A DNA stretch of 64,000 nucleotides from Chrysemys picta bellii (GCF_011386835.1 NC_088795.1:18236941-18300940), one strand, 5' to 3'. Numbered from the stretch's first letter, positions 44,801-59,800 are shown. Translations and numbers: made by a program. Notes: generated from the sequence alone by a model not told the origin.

Positions 44801-47800
44801 AATCTCTGCAGGAAAGAGGACGATGGCTTCAGGTTGCCCCATTCACAGATACCTAACGGGACAGGCATCGCTACCTATGACCAGGCTGAGATCAACCATC
44901 AGGAGGGGACCCAGTCTGGGAGGTACTAATCTGTAAGCCCATGGAGGGGCCGTCAGGCAGGAAGCTGGAAACAAAGAACCTTGGGACTGACAAACAGAGA
45001 GAGTCTAAAGTGGGGGGGGGGGGGGGGAGGACACAGGGGCCATGGAAAGCAAACTGAACTCCAGCCCCAGAAGTGGGGGTGCCTGGGAGAATCTAGGTCA
45101 GACAGATATGCCTGTATATTGTTGTGTTAACCCTCCTGTTTCCTTGTTATGCTTGGCCATACTGTTAAAGTCACACAATACTTTGGTTTGTCAAAGCTGT
45201 ACTGGGTCTCTACATTCACACTGGTCACAGCTGTGAAAGAAAGGCTGCTGGCAGCCAAATTTAGTCAGGCCTGCTCAGCCATTACTGTTGGTGCACAGGA
45301 GGCTGCAGCCCACCCTCTTGTCTGAGAGTGGGAGAATCGTGAGATTCCACCCTGGAGACGTAAAGCATTGAGGCCTGAAGTGGGTGCACTCAGAGAGACC
45401 ACTGAAGGGGGCAGAGATGCAGATAGCCTTGAACCGTGAGACGGTTTACTTCATTTTGCCTTGTCTCTCAGCCTCTCTCTGGATTTGTCTACATGAGAAA
45501 GTTGTACTGGTTCAACTTAAATTGGGTTTTATACCCATTTAAACTGCGCAAGCCCCCATGTGGACATTCTTACTTCAGCTTAAGAGTGGTTTATTTCAGC
45601 TTAGCTGAAACCAATTCCCAATCAACTTACGCTAAACCAAAATAAGCGTGTGCACACAGCCTTTTGAATCAGTTTAGTTAAACCGGTGCCACTTTCTCGT
45701 GTAGTTGAGGCCTAAGATGAACAGAGAAAGTTCTCATTCTGTGTCTGTTCCATGCCTAGCACAATCAGTCCCCAATCCTGGATGGGGCGGTTAGGTGCTA
45801 CCGGAATACAAAACAACATCATCTTAATTACCGTTACCTGTATGGTATTGCCAATTGGAGCTCCTGGTGCCCCCTCTGTACTAGTTTTTGAGATAGCCGG
45901 AGGCATGACCGATTGCCCCAGAGGCTGCTGAATAGGCTGGAAAGGATTTTGTAAAATGGGCTGCCCTGATGGAAGATGCGAGGGCTGAAACGTAGCCTGG
46001 GCTGCAGGTGGCAGTGAAGTTGGCGGCTGTTGCATCTGGGATTGTGGATCCGGCAGAGGATTCATTATTGGGGATGTGATGGGAACAGGAGGCATGAAGT
46101 TATCAGGTATCTAAAGAAAATCAAACAAAAAGTTTACCATGCCTTCTCTGTTCATTATTTCCACAAAAAGGGCTGTATTGTACTAAACCTGTCTTTAAAA
46201 CACGATGTACCTGTAATACAGAAATGTAGAAAACAATCCCTTTCTCCCAGCTCCTTGTGCATTTTTACTTATGACATATAAATTGACACTGTTGCACAAG
46301 TGATAGATAACAAGTACATAAAAGGTCTCTGTTCCAAAGATCTTACAATCTAAAAACCCGATCCAGCAAACACTTACACACATACTTAACTTCAAGCCAA
46401 AGGGCTAGTCACCAACTTAAAAAGCAGGTGATTAAGCGTTTACAAGATTGGGATCTATAGGCAGTAGAGGGTACAACGTAGTAGAATACACTATAGAACT
46501 CACAGAGTGGCATACAGTCTTTAGAACATGGCATTTTACTTTCAAGAAAACGAAAGTGTAAGTGAGAATGAATCTCAGTTAATAACAGAAAATTCACTCC
46601 CAAATATCCAGATTACTTAATGATAGCATTACTCAGATGGGAAATAGTCTAGGAATACTTCATTTTTTATTGTTTTTTAATCTATATTGATATTTTAAGA
46701 TCTTCTTTGCAAGAACAGTTCTTTATTCTCGCCTGTAAAGCGCCTAGCCCACAGCTGGCACTATACAAACAATACATCTTTCAAATGAGAGTCAAGCCTC
46801 TGGCAAACAGATTTCTATTAAGTCCAATTATTAGTGCATTTCAGAACTAGTGCCTAAATGTTTGTATGTACATACTGACAAAAGGCCACAAACGTGAGAG
46901 TGTGTGTTTGGGAGAGGAAAGAACAAATGACTAAATGGGATGCTGGCTTCAGTTACAACTACAATAACGTGAAAAACAAACCCCAGTTAGACTTTCCACA
47001 CTTTTTAAGGGTATTAAAAAGGAAACAACAAGAAAGTCCAAGATGCTAAGTGTAGTTCTGGTTTAATGAAACTGTAATTACGGCTGGTTGCTTGTCATGG
47101 CAAAAGACATGTTTTGGTCACAGCAAAAAAAGTCACAGTTTTAGCTATAAAAAAGAAAAATCATGGCCCTCAATTTTTTAAATAATAAATATTAAGTCAT
47201 TAGTCATGGGAAATTATAAAAAAAAACTTGTTTGGGGGGAAAATGCAAAATATCCTTTATTTTACAATAAAAATTGTTTTAAAACCATTTAATATTTAAG
47301 TAATAGTTTAAAAAACATTATGAAACGCATACTCTATTATACACAGTAAATAAATCAGTGCGTAAATATTCATGATGGAAGCTTGGCTGGTACCAATTAG
47401 GGCATGGTGACAAAGATCATGACTTTTTATTGAAATAACTCCCAAAACCTAAAGATCAGGTTGTGTTACAGAAGCCAGGGCTACGACCAAAATATTCCAC
47501 GACAACTAATCCAATTAAAAAGACAGCATTTTCTAACCGATTTTTTAGTCATTTATCATCAGGGCGCTATCCATACTGGTATGAGTCCTCCTCCTCTTTG
47601 AGAGGATTAACCCTCTCTAAAAGGTACCCCAGACTGACAACTTTGGAGATCAAAGCCCTGACATTGTCACATACAGGAACAGTGCAAGTTTCCCCAGCTC
47701 CCCTGCCAATGATGTTTGGTAATCCTGACCAGGACAGACAAACTCCAGGGGTTACTAGTTACTGTAGCTTTGTCTCCATGTACATTCACAACCTTATTCT

Positions 47801-50800
47801 GTGTGCTCAGACTGCCATGAAGAAATGGACAGATCACCACTCTCTCATTTCACGTGGGCCACTATGACGATGCAAGAATTTTGATCACTGCAAAATGTTC
47901 CACAATGAACCCAGAGACTAGAACTGAAAGGCTCATTCTACCCTAATAAAAGTGTCATGAGCTCCTCACTCCTGCTATCTACACTGGTCATGCTGCATTT
48001 TCCCACCCAGACTCTTTGATAAAGGTAAAGTTTTATATCATGGTCTCTCATCGTGACACCTCTCATACCATTAGTAAATACCAGGGGCCAGATCTTCAAC
48101 TTGTGGACATTGTTGTAACTCGAGAGAAGTCAATGGAGCTATGACAACATATACCAGCTCAGGGTCTGGCCCTAGGCAAACACATTCACCTGCTTTTCTG
48201 CAAATAACACTGGTCCATAGTATTTTTGCCCCCAAAAGTGACCATACTGATTATTAACAACAATTTCCCCAAGAACTCAGTCTCCTTTGGATGCATATTT
48301 CAGGGTGTTTACAAATGTATTTCAGGAGATAATATATGCTGAAAATTTACATTTCTTCCTTCCCTTTAAATGCAACTTTTATTCATGACACAATTAAATT
48401 GCTGTTTGATGATAACACTTCATTTTTCTTCTTCCAGCAATGGTTTTCATAACATTTAGTTAAGAGGCTGCTTTTTTAAAATGCATCATACAGTACCTTC
48501 TTCTTCTTTGTCATTCTGTTCAATGCAGGAGGATCGTTCCAACCATTTTGAGGTCCTATAACAAAAAAAGGCAATATTAATCGTGTGTTAGAATCCTAGA
48601 AGATGGGGAATAGACCTATTTGCCCCACTACACTTCCAAATTACTACTCTAGTAACATCTAAAACTCTTAAGTAAGCCTGGCTCTGCCAAAGTTGTAAAA
48701 CTGGTGGTTATGTGACCTGCTAACCAAAGTCTGGGTTCTCAAATCTGCTACTGCACCACTAATATTCAAGATGGTAGAATAACACATCCCTTGTGCTAAG
48801 GAGCAAGCCCTGCAGTTCATCACACCGAAAGCCCTTATGCTCTATCTGCCTCAGAGAGGTTACTTTTTTTACAGCTAAGCAGGAGTTTGACCTAGTCATC
48901 TTGAGCTTCCCCTGCTGTACATCATATAAATCACCTGCATGCACTAAATTAAACTCCTAGTAGTCAACATAAAAAACAAATTCCCAAGAGAGCAATGTTG
49001 CACTGCCATACCCTCTGAATGTTGGCAATGTTGCTGGCAGAAACACAGTTGGGACCGCACAGCCAAAGTATGTTAACATAGTCTCTCAGTTACCTATGAA
49101 GGTTTCGCTATATCTGTTTGTAACAAAACAAATCAGTCCATTTGCTGGGCAATTTTGTTTGCACAAAGTTAATCAACAGTCGCTACCTCAGAGAAGTTTG
49201 GAAAAAAGCAGTTAATGGGCACTGAATTCTACATAAGACATTTTCTGAATGTTGCTGCTCTGCGGTTTTTGAAGGATGTTTACATAGCAACAAGATGTGG
49301 TCTCCAACAACAACAAAAGGAAAAGAGAGAGAATACTCCAAGTGAAGAATAAACATCAGTAGGGCTCCTAAAATCCTAGGTCACATTCACCTGGGTGCTC
49401 TAGAGAGACAAGGCAGTCATAAACCAGGTTTACCCAGCCAGTTAAATCAGGTTTACGGTTGTGTTGGGTCACAAAAGCAGAGTATAGCTGCCTGAGCAGA
49501 ATGGTGATTCTGGCCCCTTGCGTTCAGGCCAATGTCAGTAGTAATGAGGAAAGAGAAATACAGAATATAGGCTAACTGTTTCTAAATCATTTTTTCAGTG
49601 GTTTTCATGAGAAATCAGCTCATTAAAAGAAAGCATGTTGTGTGTACTTGCAAAATTTGCAGTACAAAGCTTAGATTAGTGAATTAAAAATTGTTCCAGT
49701 ATTTCATTATGCACGTTTAATGGGGACCACTGTATTAAAACGCAACATTAATGCTGCTTAAACTGGGGTAATGAGGATTTATTGTACAAAGCCACAAAAA
49801 GCCAAAAGAAAAAATAAATCAATGGACTTTTTCACCACAGTGGTTTTCTTTTAGTAAACTATGAATTCATGTTCACACAGTGGAGTGTGTTACTTCAGTA
49901 TAGACTTAACTGGACTCTAAATTTAACAAGCACTTGAGAGTTTTGTTAAACAAGTTCCATAGCCATCATGCCCATAAGACCTTAAAGAGGCCTATTAAAC
50001 AATTAATTAAAAACCTTTTATCTGACTTCTTGTTAACCAAAACTCAGTCACAACCCCTGACCAACAAGATCATCGGGTATTATTTCCTCTACCTATCTGG
50101 CACATCAGTTTTCATAAGATTTCAGATATGGAGAGCCTGGCTTTTGTAGCACAGACTAGGACATCACATTTTTTTTAGCATTACTAATACTGCTAATAAT
50201 TGTATAGAATTCAGTTAAAATGCATCAACTCATCTCTGTGGTTAAAAATTCCAGTTCTGGTATTATTTATGTTCATTAGGGTATTATAAAATTTGATTCA
50301 ATTAAAAATGTATTGACAAAGAGCATTGAATTTAGTGTACTATGAGGGTCACATGCATTCCATTAATTTCGTATTGTGGCTTAATGATTTCCATGTTATA
50401 CTGTAGCTAGTTCACCTTCCAGGGTAGAGGCCTGGTCTTGAGAAGACTGATTTTCTGTAGATAAAATGCAAAAATAACTAAGGCGTTTAAAAGTAGTAAA
50501 CATAACCTAACCTGTCATTATTTTTCTCATTAGCTATTTCATTTCAGCAAGTGTGCAAAGCTTGAATTTTGAATCACCTGACAAAAATATCTAATTTAAT
50601 TAAATAGTCAGTTTAATGATAACATCAATTAGTGCTATATGCTGCCCCATCAACCCTGCAGAATGACTTTCCTCTGCCCTCCCAAAACACGAGTCTGACT
50701 TCTTTCCCATTTAGAATGTCATCATTTCAAGTGGCTCCTAATAATTGTTGCAGAATCCTGACTCGCTTTGTTATCAGGCCAACTGAACCAAGAGACTACT

Positions 50801-53800
50801 CATCAGAGACAAAATTCCCTCATCACAATGGCTTCCGCTCAGGAAAGCATTTAAGTATGTGCTCAAAGCGCTAGACTTCAGTAGGACTTAAGCACATGCT
50901 TAAGTGCTTTCCTGAATCAAGACCTATATGATTATTTTGTATTTATACTGTGTGTCAATATCATGTTTGTTATGATATGAGGTTCGCACAGAAATATAAA
51001 ACAAGTTCCCTGCCCTAACTGAGCTGACAATCCAAATAACATGACACAGCAAGATATTTTGCATCCTCTAGAAGGGAAAAGGGGAGCACTAGACAGCTAA
51101 TCTATTTGTTAGGCACATCTGTCACTAACCCTGGTTTTTAGAGATTTATAATCCTTGCACAAACTTCTCACTGGACTGAGACGTGCACTGTCATAATCCC
51201 AAAAAAGAAGGAATACTGTGCAACAATAAAAATTACTTATGCTTTTAAGATGGATGCCACAGATAGGTTCCTTAAACATCTGCTGTTGTAAAAGTCCAGA
51301 TGGTTTAAAATGAAATTTAAAAGCACTTAGTTTCTAATATGATCCTATTGATATTGCTTAGCCTACCAATTTTTACATTTTTCTGTAAAAAAAAACCGAA
51401 TGGAAAAAACTGCCCACCGAGTTCTAGCTTTTATACCTGCATCTTCGAAGGATGCTGGTTTACTGCATATATCCTTTAATCTTAAAGCATTAGATTTTTA
51501 TTTTTGAATGAATAAAGTTTAAAAAGAAAAACAAGCCACCTCAAAATTATATTAAGATCCTGGATTACAACATATGAACGCACAGAAATTCAAAGTCAAG
51601 GATCAGACCTCCATTACTAGACATAACCATCCTGTTTGCTTAAATTCATAAACTTTGGTAGACACTAAACATCATGGATTGAATAGACACACTGGATTAA
51701 TGGTTTATTACAACAATCTATAATCCACTAACAACCCTCCACCCTGCCTCCTTCCCTCCCTATGACTGGAGGGGTGTTAACAGGCCACTTCACCTTGAAT
51801 GGTTCCTTGAAATGTGTGTTAATTACTTATGCTAAACGATCTGTTCCACCTTGTATTTAGCTGTGACACTGATAAAGGGCAGGTCTCCATACATGTAAAA
51901 TGCTGCAGCTGCGCTGCTAAAGTAAAGATGCTCCTAGGCCAACTGGAGAGCTTTTCACACAGGGCTGTATACGGGGAGTGGGGTTAGGTCGGTATAACTA
52001 CGTTGCTCAAGACTGAAGAAGAGCTCTGTGTAAATTTGTCTCTCTCACCAACAGAATTTGGCCCCATAAAAGATATTACCCCATCCACCTCATCTCTCTG
52101 TTTGCACCTAGACATTTGGAGATCCAGCTATGAGCTTAACGTTGGCTTTATGTTTTTATGTATTTAATATAACGGTCCCTTACTGAGTGGCCTTTCTCAC
52201 TATGCGGCACAACTTCTGTGAATGACGTTGGTGGCTAAGGCATGGTAAGAACAGTCTATTTATCAATATTACTCCGAGGGGATGGAGTTTGAACAGAATA
52301 TATATTGTACTTTCAGCATTAAAAACATTTTAAAAAGCAAGTTTTCCCTCTCTGGTTGGTACAGTTTTCTGAACAACCTGAACAGAGCAGTCTGTTGAAG
52401 GTTCCCTGAAACATCATCTTTTTTTTACAAAGTTCCCTCAATTGCAGCCATATGGTTCCAACTCAGCGGCCCAACCCTGTGCAATAGAGCAATTCAGCAC
52501 TTAAGATGCAATGGGACTAAGCACGTGACTAAAGTTAAGCATGTGCTCAAATGCTCTGGTGAATAGGGATGGACGTAAACACATACTTAAAGGCTTGCGG
52601 CACTGCGGTCTCAGTGCTGAAATCTGCTAATAATCAATTAAAAGAATTTTCAATACCCAAGTTTAAAAGTTTTAAACTTTACACCAGATCTCCCCCCCCA
52701 GGACAAATTCAGCCCATATTGCTAATGTTGACAGAACTTGATAAAAAGAAGTGTAGGTCACCTTTGAGCAAAACGTGGAAACTGAAAGTGGCCTATATTA
52801 CAGTGTTTGTTACTAAGGTTGGAAGCTTCTACAGTGCCTGAGAGCTGTACCCTACTTTGAAAGAGTCATATGGACTATATTGCTTAAACTTTTAACACAA
52901 GAAACTTAACAGATGACAGATCTCTCAATTGCATTCTAGTGACCCAAATCTAATAGTAAAATGGATTAAAGAGAAAACTGTTAGAGCGGTTTCCTGCTAC
53001 CTGCATTTTTTGGAAGGTACAGGAGCAATGCTGTCTGCATTACAGTGTGCAGCTTTGCTTCTGCAAGGCCAGGAAACTTGGAAGCAACTCCCACTCCATC
53101 CATTTTACTAATACCTCCATCCTCACACAAAGATGGGGAAGGGTATCCAACTGCCTCATCATGAAGAGGAAAGGAGAAGGTATTCTGTCCGTTTGTAGAA
53201 CAGATAGGATATTAACAGTCTCAGCAAGATGCACCCTTTGGGAAAACACATCCCTACAATGTTAAACAATGCTGCCCAGGCTGACAGGCCCCCAAAACTG
53301 ACCCCACTCTTCCCTGGACAGAGTGGACATTTTCCTCCTACCGTGTGTGTATAAATGTAATACTCATGAAAGGAACTGGAGCCACAGCCCGGGAGACAGC
53401 AGTCCTGTTTATCCAGAGAACAGGCACAGTGTGGGTAGGGGCAGAACCAGCTTCAGATAAATGCAAGTAACATCAATGTGCCCCCAGCCACCCTTTGGAG
53501 CTCCTCCTGGTGAAGGGTGCCTCATTCCTGACCCAGCTTGATTGCTCAGGTTGGTCAGAGAACAGATCAACTTCCACTCCCATTCAAGCCATGACATCTC
53601 TGATGAGATGGACAATAATGTTGCCAATTAGTACCAAGTGGGTCTGGGCTTTTTGTGTTGGGGAGACTTGTTCATTGGGAAGGGACCGAGACCGAATACA
53701 TTTCACATCGATCAACAAACAGCATCAGACTTTCAGTCACTACCAACCTGGGCTGGATTCCAGCTGGCAACCTAGAGGCTCTATATCCCATTAGCAGCGC

Positions 53801-56800
53801 CTTGAGCAAACCATTTCCCCACCAGAAAGGACATTTAAAAGAAAGTTTAATGGTTTGGTCTCAGAGCCCATTAACAGGACACTGTCCCTTTAAACAATGG
53901 AATCCTTGCCCAAACACAGCCCTGTTTTCAATTACTCCCTTATCCCCTTTGAGTTAACAGAGCAGAGCGAAAACAATGTTTAAATCAGAATTGCTCACGC
54001 TCATGTATACATCAGGACTGGAAATGCTGTTTAAAAGTTAGCTGAGAAATAAGTGACATTAATAAAGAGATAGGTCGGTCATCATGCAAAAGGTCACTAA
54101 AGCTGCTCAAACTGAAAACAACAGTAAAGGATGCTTGGGTCACTCTGTTATCATGCACACTCAAACATGCTCTTGTGCTCTAGCAACAGACACATGCTAT
54201 TTTTGTTTTATTTGTTTATCTTATAGAAAAAACATGCTGTTGAAGTGTTTCTAAATGATTTGTGATGATCTTTCGGGGCATTCATAAGCACAGTAATCCC
54301 ATCACAGCTGATGATTAGGAAAACAGAGCTAATGACTGCATCTCCGTGAGGCTATTCAGTAGAAAGGGCTTCTTAAATTAAATTTGATCCTACACTGGGC
54401 TTGACTCTCCTTTCATTTATAGATGTGTGTGACTTGGGGATGACACTACTGAGAAATTATGCTAGTAAAAATGGTGCGAGTAAGAAGAGAACCAGTCTCA
54501 CTGCATCCACGATGGTTTGATATTTGCTCATTTTTAGGTATTGGTTCACCAACCACATAGCAATTTTGGCTCTGTCCACACGATGGTTAAAATTGTGCCA
54601 GCATCAATTGCGTATGAACACTGTTCCTCTGACCACGGCAGACAGAGATTATTTTTCTATAGCACAGCGTGACTCTCAGAAGATCTCTGTACACATTGAT
54701 CAGGGAATCAGAGCTATTATGCTAGCACGGTTTCAGCTATAGTGGACAAGGCCTTACAGCTGTACTAGGCCCAGAAAGGATAATGCCATTTTTAGAAACA
54801 CTGTGCATTAACCCTAAAACGCAGCCAAATTTTATATTAGTAATTCACCAGAACACACAAACTACAACAACAAAAATCCACATAAGCAAAATAACTTCTT
54901 TCAAGCGCAGACCTGTTCTTTGGGATGCAGGAAGCTCATTGGTTGCAGGCAGAGTACCTGTTGGTCCAGTAGACAGTGCATAAGCCACAGAAGTTGCTGG
55001 AGCTCCTTGTCTGCCATGCTGGAAGGATGCACCAGAAGGAGGGGCGGGGAAAGAAGAGCCAGGATTCAAGCTTGTTGGAGAGGGTTGAGGTTGTCCTGGA
55101 TATAACTGAGAGGGCGCAGAATGGGGAGAAGCAGGAGGCATATAGGGAGGGTTAGCGTAGGAGTTTGAAGCAGGAGGAGCAATAGGTTGTTGAGGCTGAT
55201 AGAGTGCTGGTCCCCCCGTTCCATAAGAATACTGCTGTGTTGGCTGATAAGCTACATAGGGGAAGAAGAGGGAGAGGTTTTGTTAGTAACATTACTAGAC
55301 TAGGAGAAAGCTACTATCCTCTCCAGTTTTGATGCCCCATTCCCTCTTCCTAGCTACCAAGGATCACAACTTTCCTCCTGATTTCAGTTGAGCAGAACAC
55401 TTACATTTTAGACTAGTTTGATGGCTTAATAAGTAGAAAAATGCCCCGTCATGTAGGACACCTAACTTGAATAGCAAGCTCAGGCCTCAGATGTTGTGGG
55501 CCTTTCTCCAAAAGCCAGCTATGGCAGAGAGTCTTGCTACTGGTAGGGAATGAGCTAATACCCTGCTAGCGCAGGTTAAAGGTGCCAGCTTGTTCCTCTC
55601 TGCAGCGGAGGATCAGATTTCACATCAGCTTCCCTTAGGGGCAATGCCCACCTCCTCCCTTCCCAATCCACTTGAAATGGCTTCCTGACTAGCCAGGTCC
55701 TACTCCCACAATGCGGTGCTTGGACTCAGAAGGCCATGTCACCTCACCCTGTTGCTGGAGCCTGGGAAGCAATGGGAATTATGTCCTTTTTCACAAAGAC
55801 CTTGATTATCGGCAGCTCTCTGCTTCTCTCCCAAAACTCTCAAGTGTCAGGCCATTACACAACCCATACACTACTTCTGTGGGAGCCTTCTAAATGTGGA
55901 AAGTTAGGAGCAACATCATCCACACGATGCCTCTGTCAGGTAGAAAAGTAAGGTCCCCACTTGACAGACGGGGAAGCCCATACAGAGGAGATAAATGACA
56001 TCCTCGCAGTCATAGTTAGTAGCAGAACCAAGTCCAGGACTCAGGTCTCCTCCCCGATATCATCATTAGATGACACAACTCAAACACTGTGCCTGGTCTA
56101 ATCTTGGTGTTTGTCATTTCTCCTCTGCTCCCATAGGATCCTTTCTCCCTCTCTCTCTCCCCCCCGCACCCCGGTTACTCTTCCACATCCCGTGTTTCTT
56201 TTGTTATTATTTGTTTTAAACAGGCTACTGCAGCTTCCCCGTCCTCATTAATCTCCATCATTGCCCTTATCTATGGTCTCTTCCCTGTCCCCTTCTCTCA
56301 CTTTGAGCCGACTCTGCAATAGCTGAATTAGGTTAAGTTCCTTCTCAACAAGTAGGCATGCTGCTTGAGAAGTACCTGGCTCTGGAGTACTTGTAGGGAT
56401 CTTTGGCCCTCTGAGCTTTTAGGAAGGGCCAGTCTAGGCCTCAAAGTAAGATTTGTTGGTAGCCACCTGCTTAATTATAATTTAGCTGTTTAATAGGCAG
56501 TGCCACATCATCCCTGACAAAATACCCCTCGGTATGGCGAGTGAGCAGGAACAGTAGCAGGAGCTTTTTGTGGATTCTTCTCCATTGGTCTGAACCTCCC
56601 AAACAAACTCACTCATGCGAACGCTGTGTAAATAAGCCATTGCTACTTACTCTGCGGGTACGGCTGTCGTGCCCCCGCCTGCGGGTACACGTTGTAGCCG
56701 GGAGAGGCGGCCTGATGTGGCGACACATTCGGATGAGCAGCCCCGGGTGGCATAATAAAACCTGGGGGTGGAGGATTGTCTCCCTGGGAAACAAGAATGC

Positions 56801-59800
56801 AGTAAAGAGAAAAGAGATTAGATGTAGTCGGTGCTGCTAACAAGTCGCCAGAGGAGGAGTTGAATGGGATTTCACAATTTCATATTTAAAGGCCTTGAAT
56901 TGACATGAACAGAAAATAGCCATCGCCATTGACATAACTGTGCTGATCATTCCACCACCTCCGTGAGCCAGGCTTTTTGAACAATATAAAGGTGAACCAC
57001 AGCCAAAGTGATGCACTATCATTTAAACAGGAAATGAAGAAGCAGACATCCTTAGAACACAAACCCCTTCGATATAATGAAGAGATGATGTGTAGCAAGT
57101 CACAAAAAATTGCCATCTAGATATTTTAAGACACTTTTTAAAGGTTAAACCTGATATTTCCAACATTAGGAGGAAAGAGAGAGAAAAAGACTACTCTTGC
57201 AACACTTGCATGATTCCTCAGCCAAAAGGAAGCTATAGAAGTTCTCACTTGAACTTAAATTTTGACTAAACACCAGCTAATGCTTTTTCAAGGCTAGCCG
57301 TCCAGGTGATATCTGGAAATGTAACAAGAGCTGAATGGAAACAAAAAAATCAGATTGACCTGAACACCTGTTGCTGTCTCCCGAATGCACCGGAATGCAT
57401 CAAGCATACAAACTGTATACGGGGGTATTTATTTAAAGGGAGCAGGATCTGCTCAAAGAGGAATAATGAATGTTATACCTGTGTGTCAGAGGGAGAGGCT
57501 GCAGGAGGATGGCTGGGAAGGGCAGTAGGAGTTTTGTTACTCCAGGTAGTGACAGTAGGGGCAATTCTAACCTGAATTGAACAAAGAAATACCAATCACG
57601 GAAAATAAAATAAAACAAAACAAAACAAAAACACCCTAAAGGGTATCACATTACCAGATGCAATGCAGGTTATAGGAACTCTGTGAACACACAAAAAAAT
57701 CAGGCATCCCAGTGCTTCAAAGCAGCCATGCAATCAAGATAATAAAATAAAAATAAAGACAGAGCCTAAATCATTGCATATTCAAAAGCAAAAAGAGAAG
57801 ACAAGAGGTCAAGAGTGTTGGTATCTAAAGGGAACCACAGCAGGAAGATGGAGCATAGAGAAAGTACTAACAGTTAGAAAGCGGACTGGTGTTTGAACGG
57901 CATTATACATGCCCCTAAAGCCAGCTCTGTCAGAGTGTCATTATTACAAAGCCCCCTTTTATCACATTTTCGTAACTGCTGCAAAAATTCACCCCATGCT
58001 GAGGCCTCACACCAAGCAGCACTTACACAATAGCCTATAAGTTACAAGGCTTCAATGAAATGGAAGTTGACTGCCTTCATGTAAGTGGGGTTTGTTCAAC
58101 TTGGGTTCAGATGACCCTCTCAGGTGTTTTATTTTAAAAAGTAAAATTTGAAATCCAGCTGTAGCACATGCACAATAAGCTTCTTTCTCAGTGTTAGTCT
58201 CTTCCCACAACTGGGTCCTCAGAGTTCCCACGGGATACCAGATATCTCCTATGCCCATGTTTTCCGTACTTTCCCAAGCCCTTAGCCCTACATTGTAATC
58301 ACTATCTTCCTGACCAAAGATGAATGAGCAGGACTCTGTTGGCTCATCTAGATCACATCTTTAGCTGCGGAGAGAGGGCACTGTTGAGGAATGGGAGATA
58401 CTGCCGTACACTGAATTCATAGTGCCTACGTTGGATGTCAGAGGAAGGAGACAGGAGGTGAGCCTTAAATCCAGGTCTTTGCATAGTTAGAGTAAAAGCA
58501 ACAATATTAAGTTACCACCTGGCTCAGGAATGACTTTAATACATCTACTTCTAATAATAGCGACGGTTTGTTTAGTCTGGAGAAGAGAAGACTGAGAAGG
58601 GACATGGTAACAGTTTTCAAGTACATAAAAGGTTGTTACAAGGAGGAGGGAGAAAAATTGTTCTTCTTAACCTCTGAGGACAGGACAAGAAGCAATGGGC
58701 TTAAATTGCAGCAAGGGCGGTTTAGGTTGGACATTAGGAAAAACTTCCTAACTGTCAGGGTGGTTAAGCACTGGAATGAATTGCCTAGGGAGGTTGTGGA
58801 ATCTCCATCATTGGGGATTTTTAAGAGCAGGTTGGACAAACACCTGTCACGGATGATCTAAATAATACTCAGTCCTGCCACGAGTGCAGGGGACTGGACT
58901 AGATGATTTCTCGAGGTCCCTTCCAGTTCTATGAGTCTATGTATTTTTTTGATATAATGAGCCATTACAACAACAAATTTGAACATTTTAATAACTTCCC
59001 AAATATGTATGTGCATGATTTGATCAATAATCAGTTTGCAATTTTAAAAAGTTAATTAGATGCTTTTTGCCTACTGAAAAAAAAAAAAAAAAAAAGAGTA
59101 TTATAATGCAACACAGAGGGAGACCCATAATTAAGCACATGTTTAAGTGCTGGCCTGAACAGGAATGATGGACTTACACATGTGTTTAAGTGTTCTCCTA
59201 AGTTGGGGCCAATGGCAATGAAACGAAAAGTGAAGGCTCAAATACTACGTTTTACTTTGCTCTGTCCAATCTACATACTGTTGCATGTCCGTCTGTAACA
59301 CCCCGTTAATATCAAATCCCTGCAGTACCTAAATGTGGAATTGTGTTTTTAATACAAGGAACCTGCAAGTCAAAAATTTCTTTGCACAGTTCACTTGGAA
59401 TGTACTTGTTGGTTTGAGTTTAAACCATAATTTTACCTGTAAGTAAGTTTTGTTGTTTTTTATTAAATAAACAGAGGCAGTTCTCCCATCCCCTTCCTAG
59501 CATTTAGCTCTAACGGGTAGAAAACGTGAAACTTCAGTTTGTAGCATTACCAAGACCATCTCGTATCTAGGAAAGCTAACATTTTCCATAACAGAACATG
59601 AAGGTTATTGCGACTGCAATATCACCTTTAAATACAATTCATTGATTACAGGAAGGAAGGTGAGAGAGAAACAGAAAGGAAAAGCTGGTTTAATTATTTG
59701 TAATAATGTATCTGAAATCAAGCACAGAAATGTTTGCATAAATCTAACGAAGTCTTATGCCCACTCTGAAAGTTACTTTTCGTAAGTTCTACATCCAGGA

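Larger units (their letters stand above)
48556..54912 (-). other. Large SEC31A intron (6.4 kb)
   Basis: It contains palindromic AAGCAC-type repeats at 50836-50925 and 52490-52570. Other elements are a MITE at 51876-52012, a repeat tail at 52012-52105 and a MITE at 54566-54754. No additional exon that keeps phase was found. Confidence 0.5.

Noticed and set aside
47463..47867. 134-codon plus-strand frame in a SEC31A intron
   Set aside because: Composition-driven. No recognisable domain, splice sites or repeat-encoded protein.
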